The translations under genes and the position numbers were made by a program. A stretch of DNA of 64,000 bases from Brasenia schreberi. Lineage: Eukaryota > Streptophyta > Magnoliopsida > Nymphaeales > Cabombaceae. The stretch lies in the NCBI GenBank assembly GCA_036023115.1, contig JAYKKT010000036.1, positions 5,543,501-5,607,500 of the forward strand, in the 5' to 3' direction. Of this stretch, positions 13,844 through 25,400 are shown one piece after another; the first letter of the stretch is position 1; each line of letters opens with the position of its first letter. The notes beneath the pieces were generated by a model. That model saw nothing but the letters and a program-made list of their open reading frames with translations. It was not told the DNA's origin and ran no database searches.

Positions 13844-14146
13844 TCAATGGAGGCTTGAAATTTTCAAATCTAAGCCTACCCTGAACTTTTCAATGTCGCT
13901 CAATGTCAACCGTTTTTTAAAGAGTCGAATTGGAAGGGTTATAGATGGTGTTCTTGTGAATGAATGAATAGCCATAGAAGTATCTTTGAAATGATCAAGT
14001 TCTTCAGTGGGACTCTCGCAAGCAAAGTCGATGGACAATGCTTCTCGAACAACGTCGGCATGTATTCTATTACTTTGCTTTCCCTTGGCCTCCTTCCGAG
14101 CTGTCTCAGCAAGTTGCATTAAGAGTGACGCTTCTATTTCATTCAT
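13844..14146 (-). CDS. Unrecognised 100-aa frame next to the MYB pseudogene
   Basis: A complete frame (MNEIEASLLMQLAETARKEA..., ending DLKISSLH) starts just after a good splice acceptor-like tract (pyrimidines, CACAG) on the minus strand. It is hydrophilic, with no signal peptide or membrane segment, and codon use looks ordinary. I recognise no family. It lies downstream, in the same direction, of a MYB pseudogene that has lost its second exon. It could be a captured exon, a fragment of another gene or chance; the stretch to 13480 shows nothing more. Confidence 0.3.
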   Translation of the reverse strand: MNEIEASLLMQLAETARKEAKGKQSNRIHADVVREALSIDFACESPTEELDHFKDTSMAIHSFTRTPSITLPIRLFKKRLTLSDIEKFRVGLDLKISSLH

Positions 14147-14274
14147 GGTGCTGTGAAAAAAGGGAAGGAGAAAGAAAATCTTCAGGAGAAATATAGACTG
14201 TCTCTATTTACGATGGGTCCTCCGATGTGAGCCTCCAAAATAGAGTAGCTGATCACAGTGGCTGAAAATAAAAA

Positions 14275-14468
14275 TAAAAATTGTTACCCTTCTTATGGAC
14301 CCAACTCAATGAAATCGTGTTGTAAAACTGAAGGCTGAAGAACCTCTCCCGCAAGTAATATCGTGCGCACTGTATGTTATATAGTCATGCTGCACCAACA
14401 CACTCTCATACATACGTACATGCATATACATAAACACAAATATATAGCACAAGCATTAATGCATGTAC

Positions 14469-14516
<48 letters not shown>

Positions 14517-15060
14517 GTACAATGCATCAATGCACAGATACATACTTTTATATACACACATACACTATGTATGTATGTATATATATATACATACATACTC
14601 AGAAAATAAGAAAATAGAGATCTTTTGACATCATGCACTTCAGATATTTTAACTCTCTCACGCACACATCTTTTGGTATATGGACAGAAACTTCCCTTTC
14701 ACAGTGAGATCATAGAAAGAAGAAGTATGATATCCCAAAAACTTGAAACAGTTGATAATGAAGCACCAACAAAATCGAGAAAAAAGTTTTGTAAATATTG
14801 GAAAAATTGGCAAAAATAGTAAAAGATAAATAAATTAACATTTGGGGTGTGGTTCCAACAACAGAGCCCCCTCAAATCTGTTGGATGCTAAGAAGACAAA
14901 GAGGGAAAAAAACTATGGAAAGAATCGGGTTGGCTGACCTGTGTTCCTCCTCAGTACACGGCAGTCCCTTCTTCTTCTTCTTCTGTTACTGCGATGTCCA
15001 ATTGTTGGTGAAATTGATCGATGGTAAGAGGGGGTGTGTTCTTGAGAACTTAGAGGGAGG
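14275..15060 (-). pseudogene. Rearranged, inverted copy of the DIV-like MYB gene (5' part plus intron)
   Basis: Read on the minus strand this matches 23630-24720. The 5' UTR (CCATCGATCAATTTCACCAA) joins directly to TGGACATCGCAG from inside the first MYB domain, so the start codon is missing. A second internal loss joins this to the exon-1 end (ACTGAGGAGGAACACAG followed by GT). The intron is then conserved, including its TA microsatellite and the TGCGCACGATATTAC block. Homology stops near 14280, before exon 2. The start and both coding ends are gone, so it cannot make the MYB protein. Confidence 0.85.
14471..14512. repeat. (TA)n microsatellite in the MYB pseudogene intron
   Basis: Same relative position as the TA tract in the intron of the intact MYB gene (24484-24535), so it probably predates the duplication. 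Confidence 0.9.
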
Positions 15061-15099
15061 GGGGGGGGAGAGAGAATGAGGCGTAACTGCCATTCCAGA

Positions 15100-16389
15100 T
15101 AAAGCAACACATTTTCCGGCTCTGTTGTTTTTCGGATTATGCCATGTCACCGTCCAACGAGATCGTTCTCCACATGATTGACGGCCAACATCAAACCTAA
15201 GATGCCTATCGAGTCCCTACCCCGAATTTCGGACGGCTAAGATTCACTGTGGAATCTTGGGGGGAGAGAGAGGTGGGTTAGGTCTCATTAAAAACTCCCA
15301 CACAGAGAGAAGGGGTCCTTGTGGAGTGGTAAATGACACATATGTACCTTCTACTTAACATTAATGGTATATTACATGTGAAGTTTTTAGAAAAAAAAGA
15401 GTTGGTCGAGAAGAGAGGAAGGGATAAACATACCATACGAACGAAGCCTAAAGAGGGTTTAAATACATTCAAGTTTTAATTTATAAAAGAACGTGATTTG
15501 TACACATACCTTATAATATGAGTATATCTTATAATACAATATCCATACCATATCATATCATACAATCCATCACCATAAATGATGTTTTGTAATACATGAA
15601 CCTAATTCATACCGGTTAAGTGTGACACATATCTTATCATATAATATGATTTTTATAACATTGATCGTGATTTTCTATGGGGGAGAATGCTCGATCATAA
15701 TTGGTTTTATTTTCTGGATTCTTTTTATGGTTAGAGTTTGAACCTATCGAGCTCGATGAAATAAGAGGGTGGACTTAGGTTGGTTCCGGAGAAACTAGAC
15801 CTATTCCCTTGGAGGCAGGTCAAATCAGTTTCAACTCTTCTGGCCGATTAGGTAGGATCACCTCTAAAAGAAGGTTGTGTTAGATTGGCGGTAGCCAGCT
15901 GCATCATTTACTTCCAAAAACTTTTTCGCGGTATTTAATTAGTGTGGGATAAAGCTTGGTTTTGGTTTTGGTTTTGATTGGAATTTACATTCTCGACAAT
16001 GTCCTTACAAAAATTTGAGTATTGATCCATCCAATTTAGGGAAGTCATTTCATGGAAAGACAAATAGAATTATCACGTGTTGATGCAAGAAAATGTGAAC
16101 ATATTTGAAGATTTCCAATTAAACTAGCTAAAGTGAAGCAAACATGAAAATTTGAGTTAGAAGATCTTGATGCCAAAAAAGTTGGGTTCTTGCAAGTGCC
16201 ATCTGAATTGGGTTGTCACTCTGGATGACAACTGAAGGCAACTGGAATTCTCTTTTTTCTAAATCTCATCCCAAACCAAACTTGGTCAAGGAAACCCAAA
16301 ACATGATAAATTTGACTTAGAATACAATTTGGGGTCTCTCTTCCTAAAATTCACTCTGATCCAATCCAATCACACCCTAAATCTTGTTT
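15100..16389. other. Stretch without a supported gene
   Basis: Mixed AT-rich sequence. No domain-bearing frame or clear repeat structure was found on either strand. Confidence 0.35.
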
Positions 16390-16840
16390 GGATGTGACAA
16401 TTTCCAAGTTATACGCATACACACTCATGCACACATGCACATATAAGGCAAAATTGATGCAACATTTCATATCCTTATTGGAACTCTACAGCCAATCCCC
16501 ACATTAAAAGGAAAGCATAAAAAGAAGGTCAAAAGAGAAGGCAGTCTCCTACGTTCAAAATTGAGAGCTAATAAAGTAATGAGAGTACTAAGCACAAACA
16601 AATAATATTGTTCTACCAACTTTAACTTACAAAAACACAAATTCGTTGGCTTTCGAAGAATTTTGCATCATGAATTTGCATCATGAATGACAATCTTAGG
16701 TGAACACAAGTAGGATTTTTTTTTTCGACTTCGAAACTTTATTCACATGCCTATATAAGATATAACCTTATAGTGAGGAGAACAATTCAGGCTAATTGAA
16801 CAATGTTAGGCTGCAACATGAGGATTTCCCAAACAATCTC
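16390..16840 (-). repeat. Dispersed repeat A, copy 2
   Basis: Minus-strand copy of the family at 11400 and 22621. It begins near 16840 with GGAGATTGTTTGGGAAATCC and runs through the shared GTTCAATTAGCCTGAATTGT and TTTATTAGCTCTCAA blocks. Confidence 0.7.
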
Positions 16841-17067
16841 CTTATATGTTACAATTGGAAGCAAAAGTTTTGATGAAGTCTTTGTTATCTATTAGCAACT
16901 TCTTAATGTGACCTTTGTTTTTTATTGGTGGTTCGAATCAGCCATCTAAAAAGGAATATATCTGATGATGTTTAGTAAGTTTCACATTTAGAGAAATTAA
17001 ATATAATATTTGCACTGAATTCAAATCCAACCCAAACCTTGGTTTATCCATAATTTACCTACTCATT

Positions 17068-17568
17068 AGTGGCGGATCTACATTTGAGTCGAGGTGGGAG
17101 GTGTGCCCCACCTGAAACAAAAAAACATTTAATATGAAATATAATAATATAATAATACTATTAATTCAAATCTCCACCATTGATCTTACTTACCAAATGG
17201 GTGGGTATGTTAGAAGTGGTCATGATCTTGTTTTTCTATCTCTCTCTATATATACATAGTGCTAAATACATAATGTCTTTACATGCATGAAAATGCTTAA
17301 ATATCTTAATTGTTCGATCATTAAGATCAACCGTGGAGAATTGAATTAAAAATACCATTTGTATTTTTATACTTTGAATTTAATGCACTATATGCATTAA
17401 ATGCAAAATAATTCAAATCTCTACTGTTGATCACAAAGATCAACCGTAGATATATTTAAGCATCTTTACGCACGTAAAGATATCATGCATTTAGCAATAC
17501 CTCTCTCTCTCCTTATATATATAAGAGGATGTTGTCCACCTAGACATGCCTAGTCCAGAACCACCACT
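17068..17568. mobile_element. Putative TIR element of the AGTGGCGGATC family, with nested foldback
   Basis: The left end reads AGTGGCGGATCTAC and the right end, on the opposite strand, AGTGGTGGTTCTGGA. Related ends occur at 26209-26375 and 49097-49267. No clean target-site duplication is seen. Confidence 0.5.
17261..17496. mobile_element. Foldback MITE, about 235 bp
   Basis: The two ends are inverted copies: GCTTAAATATCTTAATTGTTC and GATCAACCGT on the left match GCTTAAATATATCTACGGTTG on the complement of the right. A similar foldback occurs at 42784-43020. Confidence 0.6.
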
Positions 17569-17716
17569 AACCGGACCTGACCACGAAACCATAACCAGAC
17601 CTGGGTACTTCCCAGTTCGGTTACAGTTCATACTTTTTAGGAACCGATGGTTTTAAACCACTTGTTAATAAATAAATAAATAAATACGTTTTACACGTAT
17701 TTTGGCACACATTGAG

Positions 17717-17786
17717 GCCTGACTCAGCGATAGAACACTTTCTATCGTTGAGCTAGGTAGGAGTTCGACTCCCACGGGCGTCAGGC
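17717..17786 (+). repeat. tRNA-like structured element (SINE head or tRNA relic)
   Basis: The 7-bp ends GCCTGAC and GTCAGGC are perfectly complementary. Inside lie a 6-bp hairpin (CGATAG, 8-nt loop, CTATCG) and a box-B-like GAGTTCGACTCC. The order resembles a tRNA lacking a proper D arm, and spacing between T arm and acceptor stem is wrong for a functional tRNA. A tRNA-derived SINE head is the likeliest reading. Confidence 0.5.
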
Positions 17787-18040
17787 ACCCCTTTAGAATT
17801 TTTTTAAAACAGTTTTGAGATGGTTTCGGTTCTGGGGCAGTTCAGTTATGGATCTGAGTTCCAAGTAACTCATAACCTCAATAAATACTCGTGTCTACTC
17901 GGTGTTTTTCGGTGACACGAGTATTATTTAGAAGTTATAAGGATATTTAAAAAGTTTTAAAGGACAACCTTTCAAACTAATAACTTTTGAAAATTAAGGA
18001 GTGAGCATATGTATTGCTAGATGTGGACGACAATCAATAG

Positions 18041-18170
<130 letters not shown>

Positions 18171-18289
18171 TTTGTATACATATGTACATGTATATATATT
18201 TGTATGAGTGTGCACATGTGTATGAAAAAGAAAAGTCTAACATGGTTTTTGTGTTTTATACCTACCACTTCCATGAAAATTTCAATGTC

Positions 18290-18742
18290 ACCCTATATAT
18301 ATATATATATGTGTGTGGTTGGTTTTACCATATTGCATATTAATGTGAAGAAAAGATTGCTTGAGTTGGTTTTTGTATGTTTGCATCTCTCTTGTTCCTT
18401 TTCCTCCATCTCTTGAGGGAAGTTGACTCATTGTCAGAGAGAGAGAGAGAGAGAGAGAATTGTATGTCCTAATTTTATCTGCATTCAAGAATTTTATAAC
18501 CTCATAAACTGTTGTCGATAACTCAACTCATGTCAGGGATCAAGGATTTATTGCTCGATACAAGCTTGGATAAAGGAAGAGGGTTACGTGAGGTAGTAAG
18601 CACCCATGGAGTAGTAGGATCTCAAATAATAAACATTTTTGTGTAAGAATAGTACTAAAACTCATGACTTCCTTCGAAGTCCTCGTGATCGGCCCTCTAA
18701 CCAACCACACCTAGTATTAGAAAAGGCTTAGATAAAGTAAGG
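18290..18742 (-). repeat. Repeat B, copy 1 (inverted partner at 26005-26770)
   Basis: The reverse complement of this block matches 26005-26770 along its length. Matches include GATCCTTACTTTA(C/T)CTAAGCCTTTTCT, GTTGGTTAGAGGG..GATCACGAGGACT, TTTATCCAAGCTTG, the CT repeat and the AACTTCCCTCAAGA block. This copy lacks the MITE present at 26209-26375. Its identity is unknown. Confidence 0.75.
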
Positions 18743-18993
18743 ATCATATGGTTTGGACATTTAAAAAGATGACAAAAGGAATTCTCCAATAAGAAGGTAT
18801 GAAAAACTATATTGTGAAAATCTTAAAAGATGAAGAGCAAGACCACAAAAGTAATGAAAAGAAACAATAAAGAATGATCAAACCCATGTTAAGTTAACTG
18901 TCAACATAGCATATGATAGGACTGGGTGGAAACAAATAATCCATGTAGTCGAGCCCATCTAGTATGAGAAAAGGCTTAGTTATTATTGTTGTA
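18742..18993 (+). mobile_element. RTE-type LINE 3' end fragment
   Basis: Degraded but recognisable: GGTTTGGACAT, AAGACCACAAAAG, CATGTAGTCGAGCCCATCTAG and GGCTTAGTTATTATTGTTG match the 3' ends at 12130-12200 and 47560-47618. Confidence 0.75.
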
Positions 18994-21400
18994 CTCCCCT
19001 AGTTGGCAAGTTTGGCTCAACCTGACAAGTTGAATGGCATGTGATGGTCTAATCGAAAATTGGGGAAAAAAAGCCAGCCATCTAGAACCAGCAATTCCTT
19101 GTCGTTTCTTTCCTATTTTAAAATATGACATTTTTTATGAATTTTTCAAATGAAACCGGAACCGGGACCCCTTGGAACCACCAGTTCTGTTTTAGTTTGG
19201 GGTTTTGGTGGAACAGGAATCACCAGTTAGAACTGTCGATCTTGGTTTTACCGAAAACCAGGTCACATGAATGATATTTAACCTGAATTCGACTCATTTA
19301 CAATCCACATTTGGTAGCACCAAATTAATCATATTAGAAGCGCTTAGGTACATTTCTTTTAAGTTCTTGCTTGTTTGTGTTGATCAACATGATCCGGCGG
19401 TGACACCAAATGATTCTTTGTGATTTAATTGTGATCATAAATAATTGAGTTTTCTGTCACCTATGAAACCGGCAGTTTGGTATCATTGATTCACGTTTTG
19501 GGCTGGTTCCAGTTTCACCGAAGGTGGAAACAGAACCACGGTTCTAATTTTTTTTTGTCTGGAATGGCTTCAATTGAAACTGCAGGCCAGTTCGGAACCG
19601 GCCATGTCTAATCGTGTCATGGTTCACCATACGAATGCATAGTTGTCCACTCATTATCCGACCCTTCAAACACTGTTGTTGTTTAATAAGAAACAAAATG
19701 ATAAACAAGATCTGCCTTCTTTTCATTTTTCCTCTATTTGTCAACAATGTTAAACAAGATTACCAGCCAGACCACAAATCAGTCAGGTGCATGCATGTCG
19801 AGCCCATTCAGACTGTTTGAATTGGAACCAAATCGAGTCAGGAACCCGTTGAATCCGGAACCTGAAACGGGTCCAGAATCAGGAACCACCTGATTCGAAG
19901 AGGGTTTCACCTTTATAAAAGTAGAACCAGAACCAAACCAGAACTGCCCTCGAATCGACAGTTTCAGAACCGTAACTGGCTTCGGACCGACTCAGTTACG
20001 GTTTCAGGTTCTGGGTAAACCGGACATGTCTAAATGTAACCATGTATTGTCTTTTACATTTTGATACTGAATACTCCGAATCTTCCATTCTATATGAGGT
20101 TTTCTCGGTCGAGTTGAACAGGTTTGCAATTGCAAAGGAGATTCGAGAAGCATTTCATCAGAAGTATTTCAATCATCAGAGAACTCGACTCGAAAGAACC
20201 GAAAGTGAGTGAGCATTCTTGACATAAGAGACACAATGATACTCATATCGTGAATGACTTAAAAGAGTCCCATGAACTCAGAATAAGGCTAAGAGAAGCA
20301 GCAAGGCCAAGCATGATGACAGAAATAGAATAAATGCTTTGCTTATTTAAGTTAAGCTTCTTATTTTTAGGAATATTACAGTCTTGCATAGTATATATAT
20401 ATATATATTGCCGAATTTATGATCCCTTAATCGTTCTTGATGGGTCACTCGTAGGAGCTCAAACAAGATGTCGTCTTTGTAACATAGATGTTATCGTGTG
20501 GGAAGAATGACACCTCATTGGCACCATCTTTGTTAAAAGATAATCAAAGAGTACGTGTAAGATGACAACCTCTTGGAAGGTACTTCAGCGTTTCTGTATT
20601 ACTTTTAATAAAATCTTGTTTATGAAACTAAAACTCTTTGGCCATTCGGGAAACATGCACACCCTTGCAACTAATTGGGTTAGCAACTTAGCATTTTTTT
20701 TTCTTTTTAATAAAATTAGATTCAAACCGAAACCAGCCCCAAGCCTGTTCGATGACTATTCTATGCTTTAACCGAAACCGGACATGTTTAGTTAGACTGA
20801 TCCCTCCTCTCAGAAAAACGATGCAACAATTACAGAACTTATGTCGAAGGAGACCACTTTGGTGGTTTGTTCTTCCACCAAAGATCTAAGCCATAACTCT
20901 GCTCGTAAAGCTCACAAAATGAGCTGATGCGAGCTGATGATGAGACAAGAATGAGCAAACAACAAGCAGCTGATCATCTCGTTTTGCAGCCACTTATGGA
21001 TTTCCAAAGAACAGAACTTGGAACCTTTTTTCCCTTCTTCCTAATAGAAAGTTTCAGAAGAAGATTGTTGGAGCATCTAAAGCAATCATTGAAGGAACGG
21101 AATAACCTTCAAGCAGAAGGTCTCGAGTTCGATATCCAGAATGGTAGGTAGGTAGGTCTATTTAGACATGTTCGTTTCCGGTTTGCTTAGAATCTGGAAC
21201 CGAAACCGAACCACCACAGATCTTTCCTGGTTTTGGTTTCAGAACTGTCGGTTCCAGTTTCGAATTGCTCTGAAATAACAAGCACCAGTTTAAAAGGTTT
21301 CTTCTTCTTTTTTTAAATAGAAGGGCACAATGCGCCTTCTGAGACTCAAACTTCCCACCAAGAACAGCGGTGGAGAGCACCCTGTGGTTGAGCTGAGCAG
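18994..21400. repeat. Region rich in degenerate AACCGG/CCGGTT-type repeats
   Basis: Clusters of accgga, gaaccgg and ccggttc variants recur at about 19080-19270, 19450-19610, 19830-20040, 20725-20790 and 21160-21290, separated by unremarkable AT-rich DNA. The same theme appears at 17560-17650, 41230-41350, 41660-41760 and 49480-49630. No supported gene; short frames (19544-19820, 20562-20771, 20927-21151) have no domain. Confidence 0.5.
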
Positions 21401-22023
21401 CAGTATTCGATAAGGGATTTTTGAAAAAAAGAAAAGGTGAATTGAGAAAAGAGAAATTTTATTTTGTTCTTATCCAAATCTTGGCCTACTGGAGAAACAC
21501 TTTATGATCTAGTTGAATACATTATTTGAAGGAGATAAAAAGTTTTCCTGACCTCTTCTTCTTTTTGACTTCTAAATCAACATTTTCAAGTCTGTGCAGC
21601 AGCTTTACTTGGCCTTTTTCTATTGATGACCCATGTTTAGTTAAAGAAATCATACGGATCTAAGATGCTCTCGTCATTGATAAATCATTAGGAGTTGCAA
21701 GTGTCACAATCACGAAAACGAGCTATTGTTCATGACATCACATTCCTTTACCCAATATGTTATCATGAATGAATGAATGGCTTTCATGAGAACCTAAAGA
21801 TATGATTGACCAAATATCTGTTCATTGTTTAATTTATTTTGTATGTGATGCAGAATCGGACAACACCAACTTGTAAAGTCCAAAGATCAAGGCATTGAAG
21901 CAATCACATCGCTTATTTTCCTAAAGTGAACTATAAAATTTATGTCACAAGGGCACCATGTGTAGCCGGCGGACGGTGGCATGGGTACGTAGTATTAATG
22001 ACCATTTGAAGAATCATGGGCCG

Positions 22024-22085
<62 letters not shown>

Positions 22086-22620
22086 AAGTGGATTATGTTC
22101 ACTTGTTAACATGTTCACTCATTCCTTTTTAGTTATATAAGTGTAATTTAAAATTTGTTGAGTTGTTGAAAATATATGAAAGGCAATATTATTATATTGT
22201 GTCAAAAAAGTAATGATGGGACATGAATAAATAGTATTAAAGTTGTTTGAATGATTTCTTACCCATTGAAAAGTGAGAATAAGAACATTATTTACAAACT
22301 TGAAAGTGTACTGCAAAAAGTGAAAGAAATAAATATATATATTTCTAAATCGTCTTCTTTAATAGGTGTGTTAGACTGTGCTACAGGTGGTGTGTAGGAA
22401 CCAACCACTCAATGAATATATACATATATACTTGTATATATGTTTATATATATGTTATTGATAATATCATAAATTGAAAGAAAATTTAGGTTTCTTAAGT
22501 TAGTAACTGAATTAGCTAAAATTTAGGTTTCTTCTGTCATATTGTGTTTCTAGTGTTTTCCTACCGAGATCAAGAAAATACCATGAACATAATATTTTTA
22601 TAGCCACACCGGGTGGAGAT
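21401..22620. other. AT-rich stretch with a TA microsatellite
   Basis: Contains a pure TA tract at about 22027-22081. No gene or known repeat was recognised. Confidence 0.4.
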
Positions 22621-23106
22621 TGTTTGAGAAATCCTCATGTTCTACCCCTTAGCTTAACATTGTTCAATTAGCCTAAATTGTTCTCATTACTATATTGTTA
22701 TAGGCATGCGAGCAAAGTTTTAAAGTCGAAAAAATAAAAAAGCAAAAACCCAAAATTAAGGAATTTTTCCACTTGTGTTCACTTAAAATCGTCGCTCGTG
22801 ATGCAAATTTCATCGAAAGTGAATGAAATTATGATTTTTTTAAGTGGAAGTTGGTAGAGTAATATTATTTGTGCATGTGCTTAGTGCTCTCATTACTTTA
22901 TTAGCTCCCAATGTTGAACCTAGGAGACTGCTTTCTCTTTTGATCCACTTGCATTAATTTCGCCTAATTTGTGTGTGTGTGCGTTCGTGCATATCGGTCA
23001 TTTCCTCACAGGAAATCACCACCTTAGAATGGGATACATCTTGTGCCAATCAGTCGTACCTTTGAAGTAAGTTTCATAGGAAAATCGCTGATTTCCCCAT
23101 GAAACA
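22621..23106 (+). repeat. Dispersed repeat A, copy 3 (uninterrupted)
   Basis: The most complete copy, about 490 bp, with the same block order as copy 1 but without the RTE insert. It begins near GGAGATTGTTTGAGAAATCC and ends near GGAAAATCGCTGATTTCCCC. True ends are not proven. Confidence 0.75.
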
Positions 23107-23215
23107 AACAGAACCAAGGGAAAAAGCAGTAGAAAGTACAAGTGATGGGTAATGGCATATTGGTTATTTACACCACCACCAAGAAACCCCGAGAATCCAG
23201 CTAAACGACAAAAGC

Positions 23216-23671
23216 GCCGATTATCCTGTGGCCCTCATTCGCCGTCCATCTCCGTCCAAAAGGAAATCATATGACGTGGCCATCGTCCTCCCACGTCGGC
23301 CGTGAAGCACCTGGTGGGCCACGCAGGCTACGTGGCACAATCCCATTAGCTGTGAACTTGACCAATCACGTCAAGCTAGAGATGACCGACCTCCTGGCTT
23401 GGCCGACACCGAGCTTCACCACGATTCCACAGTGAATCTGAACCGTACGAAACAGGGGCGGTGGATACTTCAGACTTGAGGTTGGCCGTCCATCTCGTGA
23501 GAAACCAGCACGTTGGATGCTGACGTGGCATATTACCAAAAGAAACGTTATCCACCGCGAACTACGAGCCAAAAAATATGTTCCCTTTGGCTGCGCCTCC
23601 TTATCTCTCCTCTTTCTATAAGTTCGCAAGAACAAACACCCTCCCCATCGATCAATTTCACCAACAATCGC
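23216..23671 (+). promoter_or_regulatory. Promoter and 5' UTR of the DIV-like MYB gene
   Basis: GC-rich compared with its surroundings. ACGT-core motifs sit at 23271 (ATGACGTGGC), 23292 (CACGTCGG), 23330 (TACGTGGC), 23367 (TCACGTCA), 23509 (CACGTTGG) and 23521 (TGACGTGGCA); these are typical bZIP-site cores. TTATCC motifs, the kind bound by MYB-related SHAQKYF proteins, lie at about 23220 and 23549. A TATA-like CTATAAG near 23617 sits about 55 bp before the ATG, leaving a short 5' UTR. Function is inferred from motifs only. Confidence 0.5.
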
Positions 23672-24479
23672 ATGTTTTCCTATGAGTTGTACGGTATGAA
23701 TCGGTACTCCGATAATTGGACATCGCAGCAGAACAAGTTCTTCGAGCATGCGCTGGCCGTCGTCCCTGAGGACTTACCGGACCGGTGGCAGAAGATCGCT
23801 GGCATCATCGGAGTGAAGTCCCCGGCTGAGGTCCGGCTCCATTACGAGGATCTCCTTCACGACCTATCAAAAATTGAGGCGGGTCGCATCGAGTTGCCGA
23901 AGTATAGCGACGACCGAGAGCAATCGGCTCCGGGAGCGACTTCGGGGTCACAGTCGCGGTCCGGGGATGGGTTGAAAAGGAAGGGAGTTCCGTGGACAGA
24001 AGAGGAACACAGGTCAGTTCGACCAACCCTATTCTTTCCGTAGTTTCTTTTCTTCTTTCTGTCTTCTTGACGTCCAACAAATTTCAGAGGGCTTTGTTCT
24101 TGGACCATTTTTTTATCTTTTACTATATTTGCTGATTTTTCCATTATTTACAAAACTTTTTCTGGCGCCTCATTATGAACTGTTTTAAGTTTTTGGGATA
24201 CCATTATTCTTCTTCTATGATGTCACTGTAAAAGGGAATTTCTATCCAAATATCGAAAGATGTGTATGTAAAGCATGTGCATGTGTGAATTAAAATATCT
24301 GAAGTACATGATATCAAAAGATCTACGTAGTTCTTGAACATGCTTATAGTCTCTATTTTCTTATTTTTTTAATATATATACATACATAGGTACTTGTGTG
24401 TCTGTACATACATACATCTATATACACATATACATACATATACACGTGCACACAATATTTATATGTGGAAACATAGTAC

Positions 24480-24541
<62 letters not shown>

Positions 24542-25069
24542 ATGCATTAATATATGTATATGTATATGCATATACATATGTATGAGTGTATTGGTGCAGG
24601 ATGACCATACAGCATACAGTGCGCACGATATTACCTGCTGGGGGATTCTTTAGCCTTCAGTTTTACAACACGATTTCATTGAGTTCGATTTAAAAGAAGG
24701 GTAACAATTCGTGTTCTGAATCATTTTGTGAATATTTGTATCAGGTTGTTCCTGATAGGGCTGCAGAAGTATGGGAAGGGCGACTGGCGTAGCATTTCGC
24801 GGAACGCCGTGATCTCGAAGACGCCGACGCAAGTGGCCAGCCATGCACAGAAGTACTACCTGCGACTTAACTCAATGAAGAAGGAGAAGAAGAGATCAAG
24901 CATTCATGACATAACTACAGTTGACAACACAACCCGATCTCAATCTCCGCCAGAGATGATGAACAATGCTGGGCCATCGTCGAGCTTGGATCATCAAACA
25001 ATGATGCCAGGGTCCTTTTACCAGCCTTCAGCTTCTATTGGGTTTGAGCATTTTGGGTACAAATTTTAG
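23672..25069 (+). CDS. DIVARICATA-type MYB-MYB transcription factor
   Basis: Exon 1 is 23672-24012 and exon 2 is 24745-25069, with a GT-AG intron of 732 bp in phase 2; the protein is 221 aa. The first MYB/SANT repeat (about residues 15-65) has W16, W39 and Y58 at the usual positions ([33 protein letters not shown]). The second repeat (about 105-155) contains [21 protein letters not shown]128 and [10 protein letters not shown] at 146-155; most relatives have SHAQKYF, so residue 152 is Tyr for Phe. [13 protein letters not shown] follows, also typical. The intron splits the second repeat. Plant DIV/SRM-like proteins are nuclear, sequence-specific regulators; the target is not known here. The first ATG is used; the Met at residue 9 is an alternative. 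A broken inverted copy lies at 14275-15060. Confidence 0.95.
24484..24535. repeat. (TA)n microsatellite in the MYB intron
   Basis: Flanked by TACATA-rich sequence. It is also present in the intron of the inverted pseudogene. Confidence 0.95.
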
Positions 25070-25304
25070 TGTCTATGCAGTATGATGTGTGGTCATTAAT
25101 GATTTGTAAATATAGGATTGAATTCAGTTGTAGATAAAAGAATTAGTATGAATTGTAGCATATTAGATATTGATGCAGTTGAGCCAAGATTAGATCTTCA
25201 TCCTGTAGTTCTTGGCTAATCCAACCTCTTGTGTGCTAATTTTTCATTATTGAACTCATCCTCTTATGAAATGAGATTTTGATCAATGGCATTATTGCTA
25301 TTAT

Positions 25305-25305
25305 T

Positions 25306-25386
<81 letters not shown>

Positions 25387-25400
25387 TGTGTGTGTGTGTT
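25305..25400. repeat. (CT)n then (GT)n microsatellite downstream of the MYB gene
   Basis: About 78 bp of CT followed by about 17 bp of GT, some 235 bp after the MYB stop codon. Confidence 0.97.

Noticed and set aside
22621..23106. Repeat A as a solo LTR (TG...CA ends)
   Set aside because: Homology between copies continues outside the TG, and the flanking 5-mers do not match.
23366..23749. 127-aa minus-strand frame over the MYB promoter
   Set aside because: It is antisense to the promoter and start of the MYB gene, with no domain.
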